Shown in pieces: positions 1-11,047 of a stretch of 64,000 nucleotides of DNA. This DNA is from Vicia villosa (lineage: Eukaryota > Streptophyta > Magnoliopsida > Fabales > Fabaceae). The notes beneath the pieces were generated by a model. It was not told the DNA's origin. It saw only the letters and a program-made list of their open reading frames with translations, and did not search any database. The stretch's first letter is position 1, and each line of letters begins with the position of its first letter. The position numbers and the translations under genes are program-made. The stretch lies in the NCBI RefSeq assembly GCF_029867415.1, contig NC_081183.1, positions 54,882,336-54,946,335 on the forward strand, in the 5' to 3' direction.

Positions 1-406
1 TTTAGGCCCGCCGTTCGCTTAAGCCCGCCCCGCCAAAACCCGTCGCCCGCCATACCCGCCCCGCCAAAGCCCGCCGCCTGGCCCTCCTCCAAAACTCACT
101 CTTTTTTTAGTTAATTCTAGTAATTATAATTCGTGATGGTTTATTTTATACATTTATTTATAAATATATGTAATATTTTTTTAAGTAAATTTGTTAAAAA
201 GTTGCTTTTATAAAAAATTGTTTTAAAAAATGAGTGAAAAGTTTAATTAAAAGGTAAAAAAAAGCCTATTAATCTATAAAAAAATATAAATAAAAATAGG
301 CGGGTAAGCCCGCCGCCCGCCAACCCGCCGTCTTGGCGGGGCGGACATGACTTTTATGCCCATTTTACTTGGCGGGCATGCCCGCCCCGCTCGTTTTTTT
401 GCAGGC
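1..406. repeat. GC-rich hAT-like repeat, left part
   Basis: Dense runs of GCCCGCC/GGCGGGC at 1-80 and 300-395 flank an AT-rich core (110-300). The sequence is cut at 406 by the CACTA element and resumes at 10103 with the same GGCGGG-rich composition, so the two parts were once continuous. Assignment to hAT rests on the other end, near 10149, which reads (minus strand) CTAGGAGTGGCGAAACGGGC and resembles plant hAT MITE termini. The outer left end lies outside the window. No coding sequence is seen. Confidence 0.5.
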
Positions 407-427
407 CACTACAACACGGAACAGCTT

Positions 428-910
428 TCACAGCGCTTTTTTTGGCCTTTAACAGCGCTTTAAAGCGCTGCCATAGCCAGCGCTGGCGTAGGCTACGAAA
501 GCGCTTTCAAAAGCGCTCTGGTAGACCCCCCCTTTAAGAGCGCTTTCCTGGAAAAAGCGCTCTGGTAGGACCCCCTATTAGAGCGCTTTCCTGGAAAAAG
601 CGCTCTGGTAGATCCCCCTTTAAGAGCGCTTCTTAGTAAAAGCGCTGGCAAAGACCAGTAAAAAAGCAAAAAAAATTAAAAAATTACGCAGCATACAAAA
701 GCGCTTTTGGAAAGCGCTCTGGTAGGCCCCCCTATGAGAGCGCTTTTTCCAGAAAAAGCGCTCTCATAGGGGGGCCTACCAGAGCGCTTTCCAAAAGCGC
801 TTTTGTATGCTGCGTAATTTTTTAATTTTTTTTGCTTTTTTACTGGTCTTTGCCAGCGCTTTTACTAAGAAGCGCTCTAGTATGTGGACCTTTAAGAGCG
901 CTTTTTAGAA
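428..910. repeat. CACTA subterminal repeats, left end
   Basis: More than fifteen copies of AGCGCTTT/AAAGCGCT in both orientations, many followed by CTGGTAGG and a run of C. In CACTA elements such arrays are the binding sites of the TNPA-type protein (family knowledge). Part of the array forms the long palindrome annotated separately. Confidence 0.85.
623..878. repeat. 256-bp perfect palindrome in the CACTA end
   Basis: Positions 623-748 and 753-878 are exact reverse complements (126-bp arms, no mismatch on manual pairing) around the 4-base loop CCAG at 749-752. The pairing stops at 622/879. The arms include three AGCGCT-type motifs each and an A/T-rich stretch. Confidence 0.93.
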
Positions 911-1169
911 GCGCTGTAGTTGCTAAATGAGGTATTTTTATGTGCAGCCTATAATTTAATCCTCCCAGTCGACCTGTAATGTTTTCGACCTGTAATATTT
1001 TCGACCTGTAATATATTTTCGACCTGTAATATATTTTCGACTATATTATTTCAGCCATCAGTAAGACAATATATATACTAATATATACCATTATAATATC
1101 CAAAATTATATATATACATCATTACAAAATTATATATATACATCATTACAAAATCAACAATATTATAGT

Positions 1170-4100
1170 TCAAATCTGCATGAAAAATAGCTTAATATAA
1201 AATTGACACAATTCCTCTTTGATTTCTTCTAACTTTAGCTTCGAGTACCCAGCAGCACGGAATTCGTCAAGGTACTATAAAACAAAAACATAATATGAAT
1301 AATATATTTAGGTAAATGTAATAAATTATATGAAATTATCTTAAGTTATAACTTTATACCGTGGGAGGAATCTCTAATTGATTCGCCTGAATGATTTCTT
1401 TCATAAACCTCAATACAAAGTATCCGCAGTCTGAACTGTTACGCTGTAGCGGACACTACATAGAAAAACAAATAAGATTCTATATAAGTTGTCTTGTTTT
1501 ACCAAGTAGCATAAATATTATAAGCAAATTTGTGAAAAGTAATGTACCTGCACTTCGATCCAGGTGATGTTGTTTGATTTAGTCCGGGATACCTGTGCGT
1601 CCCGTTGACTACGGAATACTTGTATTGATCTAATTAACAAATATATAAAAGCATATGTTTAGATCAATCCCACAAATAAGTAAATATATAAATATACACG
1701 AATATATATTTAGAACGATCCTACTTACAAATCAACGATTTCCTTCATGGCCGGATAATTGGTCCATTCACCCTTTACCGAATTCAGATAATACACGACT
1801 TCCCTTATCGGGTTGATAGCAAGCAGCAACCAGTGTGCTCTATAAATTAAAACAATAGGTTATATGAAAATATTGCTATACACTAAAGAAACAGAGATTA
1901 GATGAATAAAGAATGAGAAACTAACCCTACTGGTCGGGTATTATACGCCCAAAGATGCAGACATTCTGTATTGCCGGTGGACATGAATCTATCGACTAAG
2001 CGCTGTCTAACAGATTCCGGATCCGAAACAATTTCCATTCCGCTGCAATGGGCGGAAGACACGAACCGGAATCTGTTAGACAATGCAGTCCCGCGCAACA
2101 CTCTGTCATACAACAACCTTAAATAAAAACATAATAAACATTAGATTCTTTTCATTGAAAAGTGTAAATAAATTATATTGTGGGACTAATTAAATAATAT
2201 ATCGGATGAGTGAATATTACCGGATGTATGAATGCATATTACTGACGCCTAGTTGATCTTGGTTAAAAATCTCTTGCAAGTCATCAATTGTAATATGTGA
2301 CTTGAACTCAATACCGAAGACACTTTCATCCATATCGATTTCCCGTAAAGCACCATCCTTCATATCGGACATATCAACCATTGTTGCGAGTGTCGCCCGG
2401 TATCGAGGCACAAAAGCACCGCCTTTTCTTGCCGCTTGCTTCGGAGGACCACTGGGTGGTACGCTACGAACCTGCTGCGTCACTTGTTGTGACTCCCGAG
2501 CGGATGCCTAAAAATCATATAAGTTAGGTAAAATATAAAATCATGCATATTTTGATTCAGATTATATATTAACACTTTAAATGTACCTCTTTTAGCGATG
2601 CAACAGACTCCTCCTCCTGTAAAATCCCTTTACCCTTAATTGCGGGTTTTATAGGAGCAGTCTAAAAATAAAATGTAAAACATAATTAATAAACGGTTTA
2701 GAATTGACATTCGAAAACTAAATGATTCATAATCGTTTTCAATTTACCTCATCACTAATGGTAATGAGCTCCGAGGGCCATGCAACAAACGATCCTATTG
2801 CATCTCGCAGCAATGTCGTCTCTGAGACCATGTCAGGTACCGGTAGAATCGCATCACGATCTAATACAACATCCACCGATACTTTCAGGTGTCCATCCGG
2901 GAGCGGTCTGTGGTGAAGTAAATCTCCCGAAGTGTTGTGCACTTTTCCCTTGCCAACTAGTCGATAACTCGGTTCCGATAAGTATAGTTGGCAAGATGAA
3001 ATGCCCTAAACCAATAGTAAATATAAAGTCATTATCATTAATAAAATAGAACAATTTAAAAGGAAAAAAAATTATAATTACCTCGGGAAATTTCCTTTGA
3101 TAGTTGATACTAGCCTTATCACTAGTTTCTTTCACCGATGAAGTGTTGCATTTTTCTCTCATATACGCCTCTTTATCTCTTTGCAATTCAGAGACTTGTG
3201 CTTGCAATTCCGCCAACTTTTGCAACACTTCTTCATTTGAAGGATTTCTTCTCCTAGGACTCTTGTAAAAAGAGGTTGGAGTCACACCATGACCCTTACC
3301 CCTCACCCGACCGGGATACTCGGGAGCATCTAGTACTCTACTAAGTACGCTCTCCTCACCGGTGGATGCCGATTGCGACAAGGTCTCCTGTAATTCATTT
3401 ACATTTAAATAATTATTAGTGGAGATAAAAAGTCATTTATATATTAAAAAACATTTGATTTAATTAAAGACATAGTATTATACTTACACATTCAGTATAA
3501 ACTCTCTGAACATCGGGATCGACAGCGTGATTCTTGCCCACACGAGCTTCCTTCCACAACACATGTACAGGAAGTGAAGCTTCCTCACTTTTAGTCTCCT
3601 CCAACTATGCATTGACACAAACGATAAAATCGTCAATTAAAACATGCACATGTAGACAATTAATTAAATCGAATTTCTATTTACTTACAATTTTATCCTC
3701 TAAGCGTGCATATCCCAAACGCCCTTTTTTGTATGGATACGCGGGTTTGGATGCTCTCTCCCTATTCGTGGCACTCTTTTTCTGAAAAGCTTCATCTCTT
3801 TGCTTTACAAACTCAGCCCAATCTGCTTCATCAATGAAGGTCGCATACTTTGTTGGCCGTCCCGGTGCATTTTCAAGAAATTTTCCATCTTTATCCTTAA
3901 GATAGGTGTTTGTCAAAAAACTTTTCCACCCTCTATATCTCTTGCCGGCCAAACTAAGTATGTAGCTTTTACGTTCATCTGGTATCTCAAAAGTCCTCTG
4001 CAAAAAAACGTACGCATAGTGTGTTAGTATAAATAATTTAAACAATTTATCGTCAAGATAATAACAACAATTAACCATATATGATATATACCTGAAGCTC

Positions 4101-4442
4101 TTCCCAAATCGCTTGTTTTTTCTCCTCCAATTCTAAATTTTTCGTTTTCGATTTCCAGGTAGCTATGGAGACCGGAATATGCATACGGACAAGTGTACCA
4201 ATATAACTTGTCAACTTTGCAGAATTAGGACCAATTGGTTGTTTATCAGAATTCCATTCCAATCGGTACACTAATCCTTGGTCTCTATGTCGTATGATAC
4301 TCCTCATAATAGTGATGCCTCGTGCAACCTCTTTTGCTTCAGTATCAGGTGGAGCATTTGTATCCGAAGCAACTCTTTCTTGTGAGTTTTCTTGTAAGTT
4401 TTCAGGTGGGTTTTCAGGTGGAGCATCTCTATCTGAAGCCAT
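1170..4442 (-). CDS. CACTA second gene: plant transposase-type protein with C-terminal Ulp1-like cysteine protease (12 exons)
   Basis: Splicing at GT-AG borders joins exons 4442-4092, 3997-3689, 3604-3488, 3387-3082, 3005-2748, 2661-2587, 2507-2221, 2117-1926, 1839-1729, 1629-1548, 1455-1360 and 1274-1170 into one open frame of 762 codons plus stop. The N-terminal part looks like the plant En/Spm 'Ptta' transposase family. A short coiled coil lies in exon 4. The C-terminal 140 residues are a Ulp1/C48-type SUMO-protease fold: His634 in AHWLLL, Gln700, and Cys706 in SSDCGYF. The His-to-acid spacing (17) and Gln-to-Cys spacing (6) equal those of yeast Ulp1, but the acid position is Asn651 (YLNS) rather than Asp. 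The start is the first Met after which the frame is PEN-rich; another in-frame Met lies 10 codons upstream at 4472. Exon borders are my reading and not tested by transcripts. Confidence 0.8.
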
Positions 4443-4898
4443 TGAACCTGTATCAAACAAACTAAAGCACATTAGTACACTATTAATAAGCTAACAATCT
4501 ATACAAGTCAAATGGAAGTCAAACCATGCATGTACAAGTAAATCGGAAACGAAATCGGTACAAATCAAAATAAGCGTAAAAAAGAAAGTTATCGGAATTG
4601 AACGAAATTTACATGGCTATGGTAAAACGTCGCCACGGACTCAAAAACAAAGTCGGTTTTCCGAAATTCAGACCCTAAGCCCGACTTTTGATTACGGGCA
4701 GAAGCAAAACCGATAAAAAAATAGTCCCGAAATGTAAAGATAAGTGCATGAGCAGCTCCGGAATCTTCAAAATAGTATAGTTACATGTAAAGAAGTCAAC
4801 AAGCGGATACATGGTTCAAAAGTTATGTACAAAACGAGAATATGCACCAAATTGAATAAAACAAATTAGTCGGACTATGTATACTATTACCTTTATCA

Positions 4899-7800
4899 CT
4901 AACGTCTCTTTCTTTTCTTGGTAGGTTTGTGTACTACGCGTCTCTTAACAATGCGGACGGTTGGATTGATCCAAATACCCTCATTATGATCATTTCTAAT
5001 ACAAGATTCATTCTCATTTTGATCGTTTCTTGTACAAGATTCAATGCCAACACCAATATCACCTTGATCTTCAATTTTTTCATCAACTATTTTGTTAGAT
5101 AAAAGCACTATAGACCATTTCGTACTTGTCGGATCATTGACATAGAACACTTGTTTAGCTTGAGAGGCTAGAATGAAAGGCTCATCTTTGTACCCTACCC
5201 TATTGAGATCCACTTGCAAAAATCCTGACTTATCCATTCGTACGCCACTATTATTTTCAACCCACTTGCAACCAAATACAGGAATCTGAAACTTCGCGTA
5301 ATCAAACACCAAAATGCGCTCGATAACCCCAAAATATGACAAATTTGCAAATTTCGGATTTAAGTCATTCGCACTTGATATGTGCATAGCTTCAGCTACC
5401 AAGGTTACACCACTATTTTGCATAGTACTTTTATCATCCTGTTCTTTGGTATAAAATGTGTATCCATTAATTGCGTATGCGCTATAAGAAAGTACAATTA
5501 CAGATGGACCATAGGCTAAACATCTCAACCTTTCTGTTACTGAAGCAGGATCTGAACGATACTTTGAATAAATATGATCTCTAAACCACGGTATGAAACT
5601 TCGATTGTGCTCTCGTACTATCCAGTTCTCATTTCTATTTGGATTTAAATCTCGGAGAACAACTTTGTGCATTTCAACAAACGGCTCAACCTCAATCTCA
5701 TTGTGCAGAACATACAAGTGCACTTGATCCCGTTCGACCATTGATACTGTCACAACTTTATTTCCAATTAGCCTTTTTCCTTCTTTTTTTTCGACAATAT
5801 GAGATTTGGGGAGTCCAATTGATTGAACATTTGACAGATATTCAGTACAAAACTCAACCGCTTCTTCAGCAACGTATCGCTCGGCAATACAACCCTCCGG
5901 TCGACTTCTGTTTTTCACGTACCCTTTTAATATTTTCATATAACGTTCAGCAGGGTACATCCATCTCATATAAGCTGGTCCGCACAGTTGTGTCTCTTTC
6001 ACAAGATGAACGACTAGATGAACCATTATGTCAAAAAACGAGGGAGGAAAATACATTTCAAGATCACATAAAGTAACAACTATCTCATTTTGCAATGTTG
6101 GTAAGATCGCGGGATCGACCACCTTACTGCAAATAGACCTGAAGAAGAAACACAGCTTAGTTATTGCGCTTCTTACTTTTTCTGGCAGAATAGAACGTAT
6201 ACCTATTGGTAAAAAATGTTCCATTATAACATGGCAATCATGCGTCTTCAAACTCTTTAACTTGAGGTCTTTCATGGACACAAGTCTTCTAATATCTGAA
6301 GAGTAGCCTTCTGGAACTTTTACTTCACTGAGGAACTTACACAATGTTTTCTTCTCCTTTCTAGATAGAGTGTAAACAGCAGGTGGCAAATATGTTCGTC
6401 TTCCTTTCGTCACGGGCGCCAATTCAGTTCTCATCCCCATGTTTACCATGTCATTCCTTATGTTAACGCCATCCTTAGACTTTCCTTGTATATTGAGTAG
6501 CGTACCTATAACGCTGTCAAATACATTTTTTTCAATATGCATAACATCCAGGAAATGTCTTACGTACAACGACTTCCAATATGGAAGTTCAAAGAAAATT
6601 GACTTCTTCTTCCACCCACCCTTGACAATTGAATGTGCAAAAGGCTTGCCAAACTGAGTGCTCACATCTTTCACCTTTTCAAAAATTTGATCACCTGACA
6701 AAAAAGGCGGGGCTGTACGATGTTCGGCCTCTCCATTGAATGCTTTTCTCCACCCACGGTAGTGATGATTAGAATTTAAGAATCTACGATGGCCGAGAAA
6801 GACATTCTTCTGACAAAGCGCCAATCGTGTCGTATCGGTTTCATCTTCACAAACAGGACACGCCTTTTGACCCTTGTTGCTGTACCCGGATAGATTTCCG
6901 TATGCTGGAAAATCATTAATTGTTCCAAACAACATCGCCCTCAAGTTGAAACTTTCTTTCCTATACCCATCGTAAACCTCCACACCTCTCTCCCACAAAA
7001 ACTTTAAATCTTCGATTAAGGGTGCCAAGTATACGTCTATGTCATTCCCTGGTTGTTTAGGCCCAGAAATTAGCATAGATAACATCATGTACTTACGCTT
7101 CATACATAGCCACGGAGGTAAGTTATAAATCATAAGAATCACAGGCCATGTGCTATGCGAGATACTTTGAATACCATGCGGGTTCATTCCATCAGTAGAC
7201 AATGACAACCGAAGGTTTCTTGCTTCTTTTCCAAATTCAGGATATTCAGTATCAACTTTACTCCATTGTGGTGAGTCTGCCGGATGTCGCAACTTTCCAT
7301 CAATAATTCTTTCATCTGCATGCCAAGTCAAGTGTCTTGAATCGGTCTCACTACGATACATGCGTCTAAATCTCGGAATTATAGGAAAATACCATAAGAC
7401 TTTAGCAGGAGACAACTTTTTCTTATATCGAGGGGCACCACATTTAGGACACTCATTCAACGCTGCATACTCGTTTCGAAACAAAACGCAATCGTTTGGA
7501 CATGCGTGTATCTTATCATAGCTCATTCCAATAGAAGACAACATCTTTTTGGCTTCATACGTTCGATTGGGAAGAACATTATCCTCTGGTAGCATATCTT
7601 TCATAAGGGCTAATAACTCTGTGAAACTTTTATCCGACCATCCATTGTCCGCCTTTAAGTTGTACAACTTTAACACCGCAGACAATCTTGTGAATTTTGA
7701 ACAACCATCATACAACGGTTTCTCTGCATCGCTTACCAACCTCTCAAACATTTTGGGACAATCCGCTAGATCTTCTTCCAGCGCTTCTGCAATCTCTTCG

Positions 7801-8114
7801 ACTCGATCACAATCGTATGTGTCTGTGCAATCGTCGTTTGAAGCATACTTCCTATTACACCTCGACCCAGCATTCCCGGTACTTTTCTCACCATGCATTG
7901 TCCAACATGTATAACTTCTATCAATTCCAAACCGTAGTAAATGAGATCCCAACTGATTCCCGTCAACCTTACCCCCGGCATAACAGCAACCCAAGCAAGG
8001 ACACGGCATTCGAAGCGGGTCTTTGGAGTTCGCAACCGCAAACTCAACAAATTCCCATACCCCTTTCTCGTACTCTTTCGACAATCGGTTTGAATTCATC
8101 CATGTCTTATCCAT
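4899..8114 (-). CDS. CACTA transposase, TNP2-like
   Basis: A single uninterrupted 1071-codon frame. In order: an N-terminal transposase-associated domain (about residues 3-75, with the Cys-rich motif PCPCLGCC), a CPNDC/CPKCG zinc-binding pair near residues 205-225, the Transposase_21 core with STDGMNPHG near residue 303, a DUF4218-like segment around residues 670-780 (YFPPSFFDIMVHL), a DUF4216-like segment around residue 925, and a basic tail rich in Lys/Arg that could act as a nuclear signal. This order is typical of plant CACTA transposases, which excise and reinsert the element by binding its ends. It lies upstream of the Ulp1-type gene on the same strand, separated by 456 bp. Full length with no visible defect. 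Confidence 0.95.
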   Translation of the reverse strand: MDKTWMNSNRLSKEYEKGVWEFVEFAVANSKDPLRMPCPCLGCCYAGGKVDGNQLGSHLLRFGIDRSYTCWTMHGEKSTGNAGSRCNRKYASNDDCTDTYDCDRVEEIAEALEEDLADCPKMFERLVSDAEKPLYDGCSKFTRLSAVLKLYNLKADNGWSDKSFTELLALMKDMLPEDNVLPNRTYEAKKMLSSIGMSYDKIHACPNDCVLFRNEYAALNECPKCGAPRYKKKLSPAKVLWYFPIIPRFRRMYRSETDSRHLTWHADERIIDGKLRHPADSPQWSKVDTEYPEFGKEARNLRLSLSTDGMNPHGIQSISHSTWPVILMIYNLPPWLCMKRKYMMLSMLISGPKQPGNDIDVYLAPLIEDLKFLWERGVEVYDGYRKESFNLRAMLFGTINDFPAYGNLSGYSNKGQKACPVCEDETDTTRLALCQKNVFLGHRRFLNSNHHYRGWRKAFNGEAEHRTAPPFLSGDQIFEKVKDVSTQFGKPFAHSIVKGGWKKKSIFFELPYWKSLYVRHFLDVMHIEKNVFDSVIGTLLNIQGKSKDGVNIRNDMVNMGMRTELAPVTKGRRTYLPPAVYTLSRKEKKTLCKFLSEVKVPEGYSSDIRRLVSMKDLKLKSLKTHDCHVIMEHFLPIGIRSILPEKVRSAITKLCFFFRSICSKVVDPAILPTLQNEIVVTLCDLEMYFPPSFFDIMVHLVVHLVKETQLCGPAYMRWMYPAERYMKILKGYVKNRSRPEGCIAERYVAEEAVEFCTEYLSNVQSIGLPKSHIVEKKEGKRLIGNKVVTVSMVERDQVHLYVLHNEIEVEPFVEMHKVVLRDLNPNRNENWIVREHNRSFIPWFRDHIYSKYRSDPASVTERLRCLAYGPSVIVLSYSAYAINGYTFYTKEQDDKSTMQNSGVTLVAEAMHISSANDLNPKFANLSYFGVIERILVFDYAKFQIPVFGCKWVENNSGVRMDKSGFLQVDLNRVGYKDEPFILASQAKQVFYVNDPTSTKWSIVLLSNKIVDEKIEDQGDIGVGIESCTRNDQNENESCIRNDHNEGIWINPTVRIVKRRVVHKPTKKRKRR

Positions 8115-9731
8115 GTCGTAATTAAGCTAAACAAATGCTTCTTGGTTTCTCTATCAGGTACTAAGGAATTCTGTCAAGATAATAAATAGCTATCATCATA
8201 ATAGAATACCTAATCAGAAAACCTAATCAGAATACCCGAATTCTTAAAGAAGACATTACCTTATTTCAAGGTAATATAAGTCCACAAACCAAAAAATTGG
8301 TTGAGAGACACTAAATTGATATTAAATAGAACCATAAACAATAAACTATAAGCAGAAAATAACAAACTATAAGCAAGAAGAAAGGGATAGTAACCTGAGT
8401 TAGACTTGATGTGGGAGATGGGTAGGTTTGAATCGGCGTTGTACAAGTAGAAACCAGAGACTTCAAAGTAACTGTAAAATTAAACACACACACCATGCGG
8501 TTAAATACACCACTACTAACAAATATCAAAATAAACCCAATCTAGAACTCAATTATTTAAAATGATATGAAATCAATTATCAATTAGCTAGTAACTACAA
8601 ACAAGAGAAAGAACAGATGCATACATGTGTACCACGGCTTGTTCAACATACATTGGTTCGTAAATGAGAGGCTAGTTCATTAGTCCTAACAATTAACCTC
8701 AACTAACAGTCTAACTTTATAACTAACTTACAACATAACCACCAGTAGGATTAAGTGATAACTAACGGTCTTTTTAAAATAGAATCTTAATTTATTTTCA
8801 TACATTACTTTTAATATGAAATGAAATAAATATCGAATTAGTAATGCTTTGAGATTATAAGAAATCAAATTAGACAAAATACATATTATCACTTTCAAAT
8901 ATATATGCATTTATACAATTAAACAAACTTTAGTAACAAAGGTCTCCATTTTTCAAAACTCTACTCCTTTTAAGAAATGAAAGAATCCTCACTCATATTT
9001 TAGAATCAAGTAAAACCATAAAACATTAAAGTGAACGTAGTTTCTCTTAATAATCATTTGGTGTAGACAAGTTATTAACCCTCAATTGAACTACCCATTA
9101 CAATTCAAATAACTCAATGATATGACAAAGAAGAAATTATGCAGCAAGTAGTTCATGCTTTCATAATATACTATAGCTTTCATTTCATATCATATACTAT
9201 AGCTTTCATTTCATGCTTTCATTTCAAACAACCCATTATAATTAAAAACGAAAATGGCACTAATGTGTTCTATTCTTGACAAATGTGTTTGCAATTTAGA
9301 TATAAAAATATCAAAGTTCTGTTTTTAGCTAAAATAATGGCACTAATGTGTTCTATTCTTGAAAAATTGTGTTCTTCAGCACAACACATTCAGTACCCAA
9401 CAACAAAGCAACAAGAAATTGTGTTCATGGATTATAACCTATTAAGAAACATAGCCAGTCGAACAAAAACAATTAAAAATAAAGCAAAAGAAAACAAGGT
9501 GACATACATGAAGATGAAGATGACGGCGGCGGTGGAGGCGAGATGCTACACGGCGGCGGCGGCGGTGAAGAACTTTGAGTTGTGGGAGACAAAGTGGGGG
9601 AGACGAAGTGGAAGAAAAAAGATGGGGGAGACAAAATGGGTTTTCTGGGTTTTCTGGGCAAGTTAGCGTCAATGGGAGAAAAAAGATGAATTAGGGATTC
9701 TGAACGCGTAATATCAAATTTTAGTAATAAG
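8115..9731 (-). other. CACTA 5' leader and promoter region
   Basis: AT-rich, with no conserved protein on either strand. It holds a short GGC/GGT-rich patch (9520-9575) that reads as low-complexity peptide. As it lies between the 5' (right) subterminal repeats and the transposase start, it probably carries the promoter and untranslated exons. No clear TATA box was chosen. Confidence 0.4.
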
Positions 9732-10075
9732 GCTACTAAAGCGCTTCTGGAAAGCGCTCTCATAGCCTGGTCTATACCAGCGCTTTTGACAAAAAGCGCT
9801 CTCATTAAACACCCCTACCAGAGCGCTTTTGAAAAGCGCTTTCGTTCCCCCCACGTTCCCCCCACCTACCAGAGCGCTTTTGTAAAGCGCTTTCGTACCC
9901 CCCACCTACCAGAGCGCTTTTGAAAAGCGCTCTCATAACCCCCCCCTACCAGAGCGCTTCTTAAAAGCGCTTTCATACCCCCCCACTATTAGAGCGCTTT
10001 TTTAGCGTGTTTTTTAATTTTGTCTTTAGCGAAGCCTATGCCAGCGCTTTTCCTAAAAGCGCTTTCGTAGGGGTG
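9732..10075. repeat. CACTA subterminal repeats, right end
   Basis: About a dozen AGCGCTTTT/AAAAGCGCT motifs, several as AGAGCGCTTTTGAAAAGCGC pairs spaced by C-runs (CCCCCCACC). Same motif family as the left end but not arranged as a long palindrome. Confidence 0.85.
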
Positions 10076-10102
10076 CTGCTAAAAGCCAAATTTGGCGTAG
10101 TG

Positions 10103-10149
10103 GGCATAAGGCGGGGTGGGCGGCGGGCGGCCCGTTTCGCCACTCCTAG
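10103..10149. repeat. GC-rich hAT-like repeat, right end
   Basis: GGCGGGCGGC-rich tail that continues the sequence cut at 406. It ends on the minus strand as CTAGGAGTGGCGAAACGGGC, like plant hAT MITE ends. The 8-bp target duplication cannot be tested because the other end is outside the window. Confidence 0.45.
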
Positions 10150-10798
10150 ATAATTGTAGCCACCAAAATTCTTCCATCTTATTAATTCTCTCCACTCTCA
10201 TTGCTTAATTATTTAATGTATAACCACCAAAATTCTCTCATCTTATTAATTCATTTCATTCTCATTACTTAATTACTTAACGGCAATTGAAATTTGAAGA
10301 TTTGGAACAAATGAAATTTGAAGAAACAGTCCTTTATAGCAATCGGTTACGAAGAACACACACCAAAACCTATTTTTCTCTCCTGCCTCTCCCAACCTTT
10401 ATTCTATTTGCTAGGTTTATTTTGTATTGTAAAATACATTTTTGATGAATTTGATTTCACTATTATGTTTCTCACTTTATGTATAGTTTAACTGCTTTTG
10501 AATTATCACTATTATGTTTCTCACTTTATGTATAGTTTAATTGCTTTTAAATTATGGATGTGTTTATTCAATTTCAACGAAATTATTTAATTATATAGTG
10601 GGTTTGTTCATGATATATTATTTACAATATACTTTATGTTAGTTTATGTTTATAAAATGTGAACTAAATATTTTAATTAATAGCAACACCTCCTCCCAAA
10701 GTTGATGTGCAGCAGTGGAACACATATTTACCATTTACTATGCAAAGCAATTTAAATGTGAGAAGAAATTGTGTACATTTTAATCTTCATTTTTTAAA
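10150..10798. other. AT-rich spacer
   Basis: No coding sequence recognised. A 43-bp block (TTATCACTATTATGTTTCTC and what follows) occurs twice in tandem at about 10458-10545. Otherwise nothing is seen. Confidence 0.4.
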
Positions 10799-11047
10799 GG
10801 GAAATGCTAACGAGTGCCCCAGGGGTACTGGTTAAGGATTTAAAAAAGTATGGCTAGTTTATTAAAGACTTGTATTCAATGTAATGAAAATGAAAATAAT
10901 TGACTTTTCTAAGAAATAAAAGGCATGTTTTCTTAAAACTACTTGTATTCAATGCATTGTAAACTAAAATATTTTATTTATTTATAGAATATTTTTTATA
11001 TTTGGAATCCTTAACTAGTGACCCTGGGGCACTCGTTAGCATGACCC
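10799..11047. mobile_element. 249-bp Mutator-like MITE
   Basis: Ends read GGGAAATGCTAACGAGTGCC (left) and, on the minus strand, GGGTCATGCTAACGAGTGCC (right), with the similarity continuing inward through GGGG. It is flanked by a perfect 9-bp direct repeat TTTTTTAAA (10790-10798 and 11048-11056), the length made by Mutator-like transposases. There is no coding capacity, so it depends on an element elsewhere. Confidence 0.88.

Larger units (their letters stand above)
407..10102 (-). mobile_element. CACTA (En/Spm-type) DNA transposon, apparently complete
   Basis: The left end reads CACTACAACACGG and the right end, on the minus strand, CACTACGCCAAATTTGG. The 3 bp outside each end are both GGC (404-406 and 10103-10105), the expected CACTA target duplication. 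Both subterminal regions are packed with AGCGCTTTT/AAAAGCGCT repeats. Inside are two minus-strand genes: a TNP2-like transposase (4899-8114) and a 12-exon second gene ending in a Ulp1-type protease (1170-4442). Transcription therefore runs from the right end to the left end. Neither gene shows a frameshift or premature stop, so the element may be autonomous. Terminal inverted repeats match well only over the first 6 bp and loosely after that. Confidence 0.93.

Noticed and set aside
9283..9666. 127-codon ORF in the CACTA leader
   Set aside because: GGC-repeat low-complexity sequence on the strand opposite to the element's genes; ORFs on both strands overlap there.
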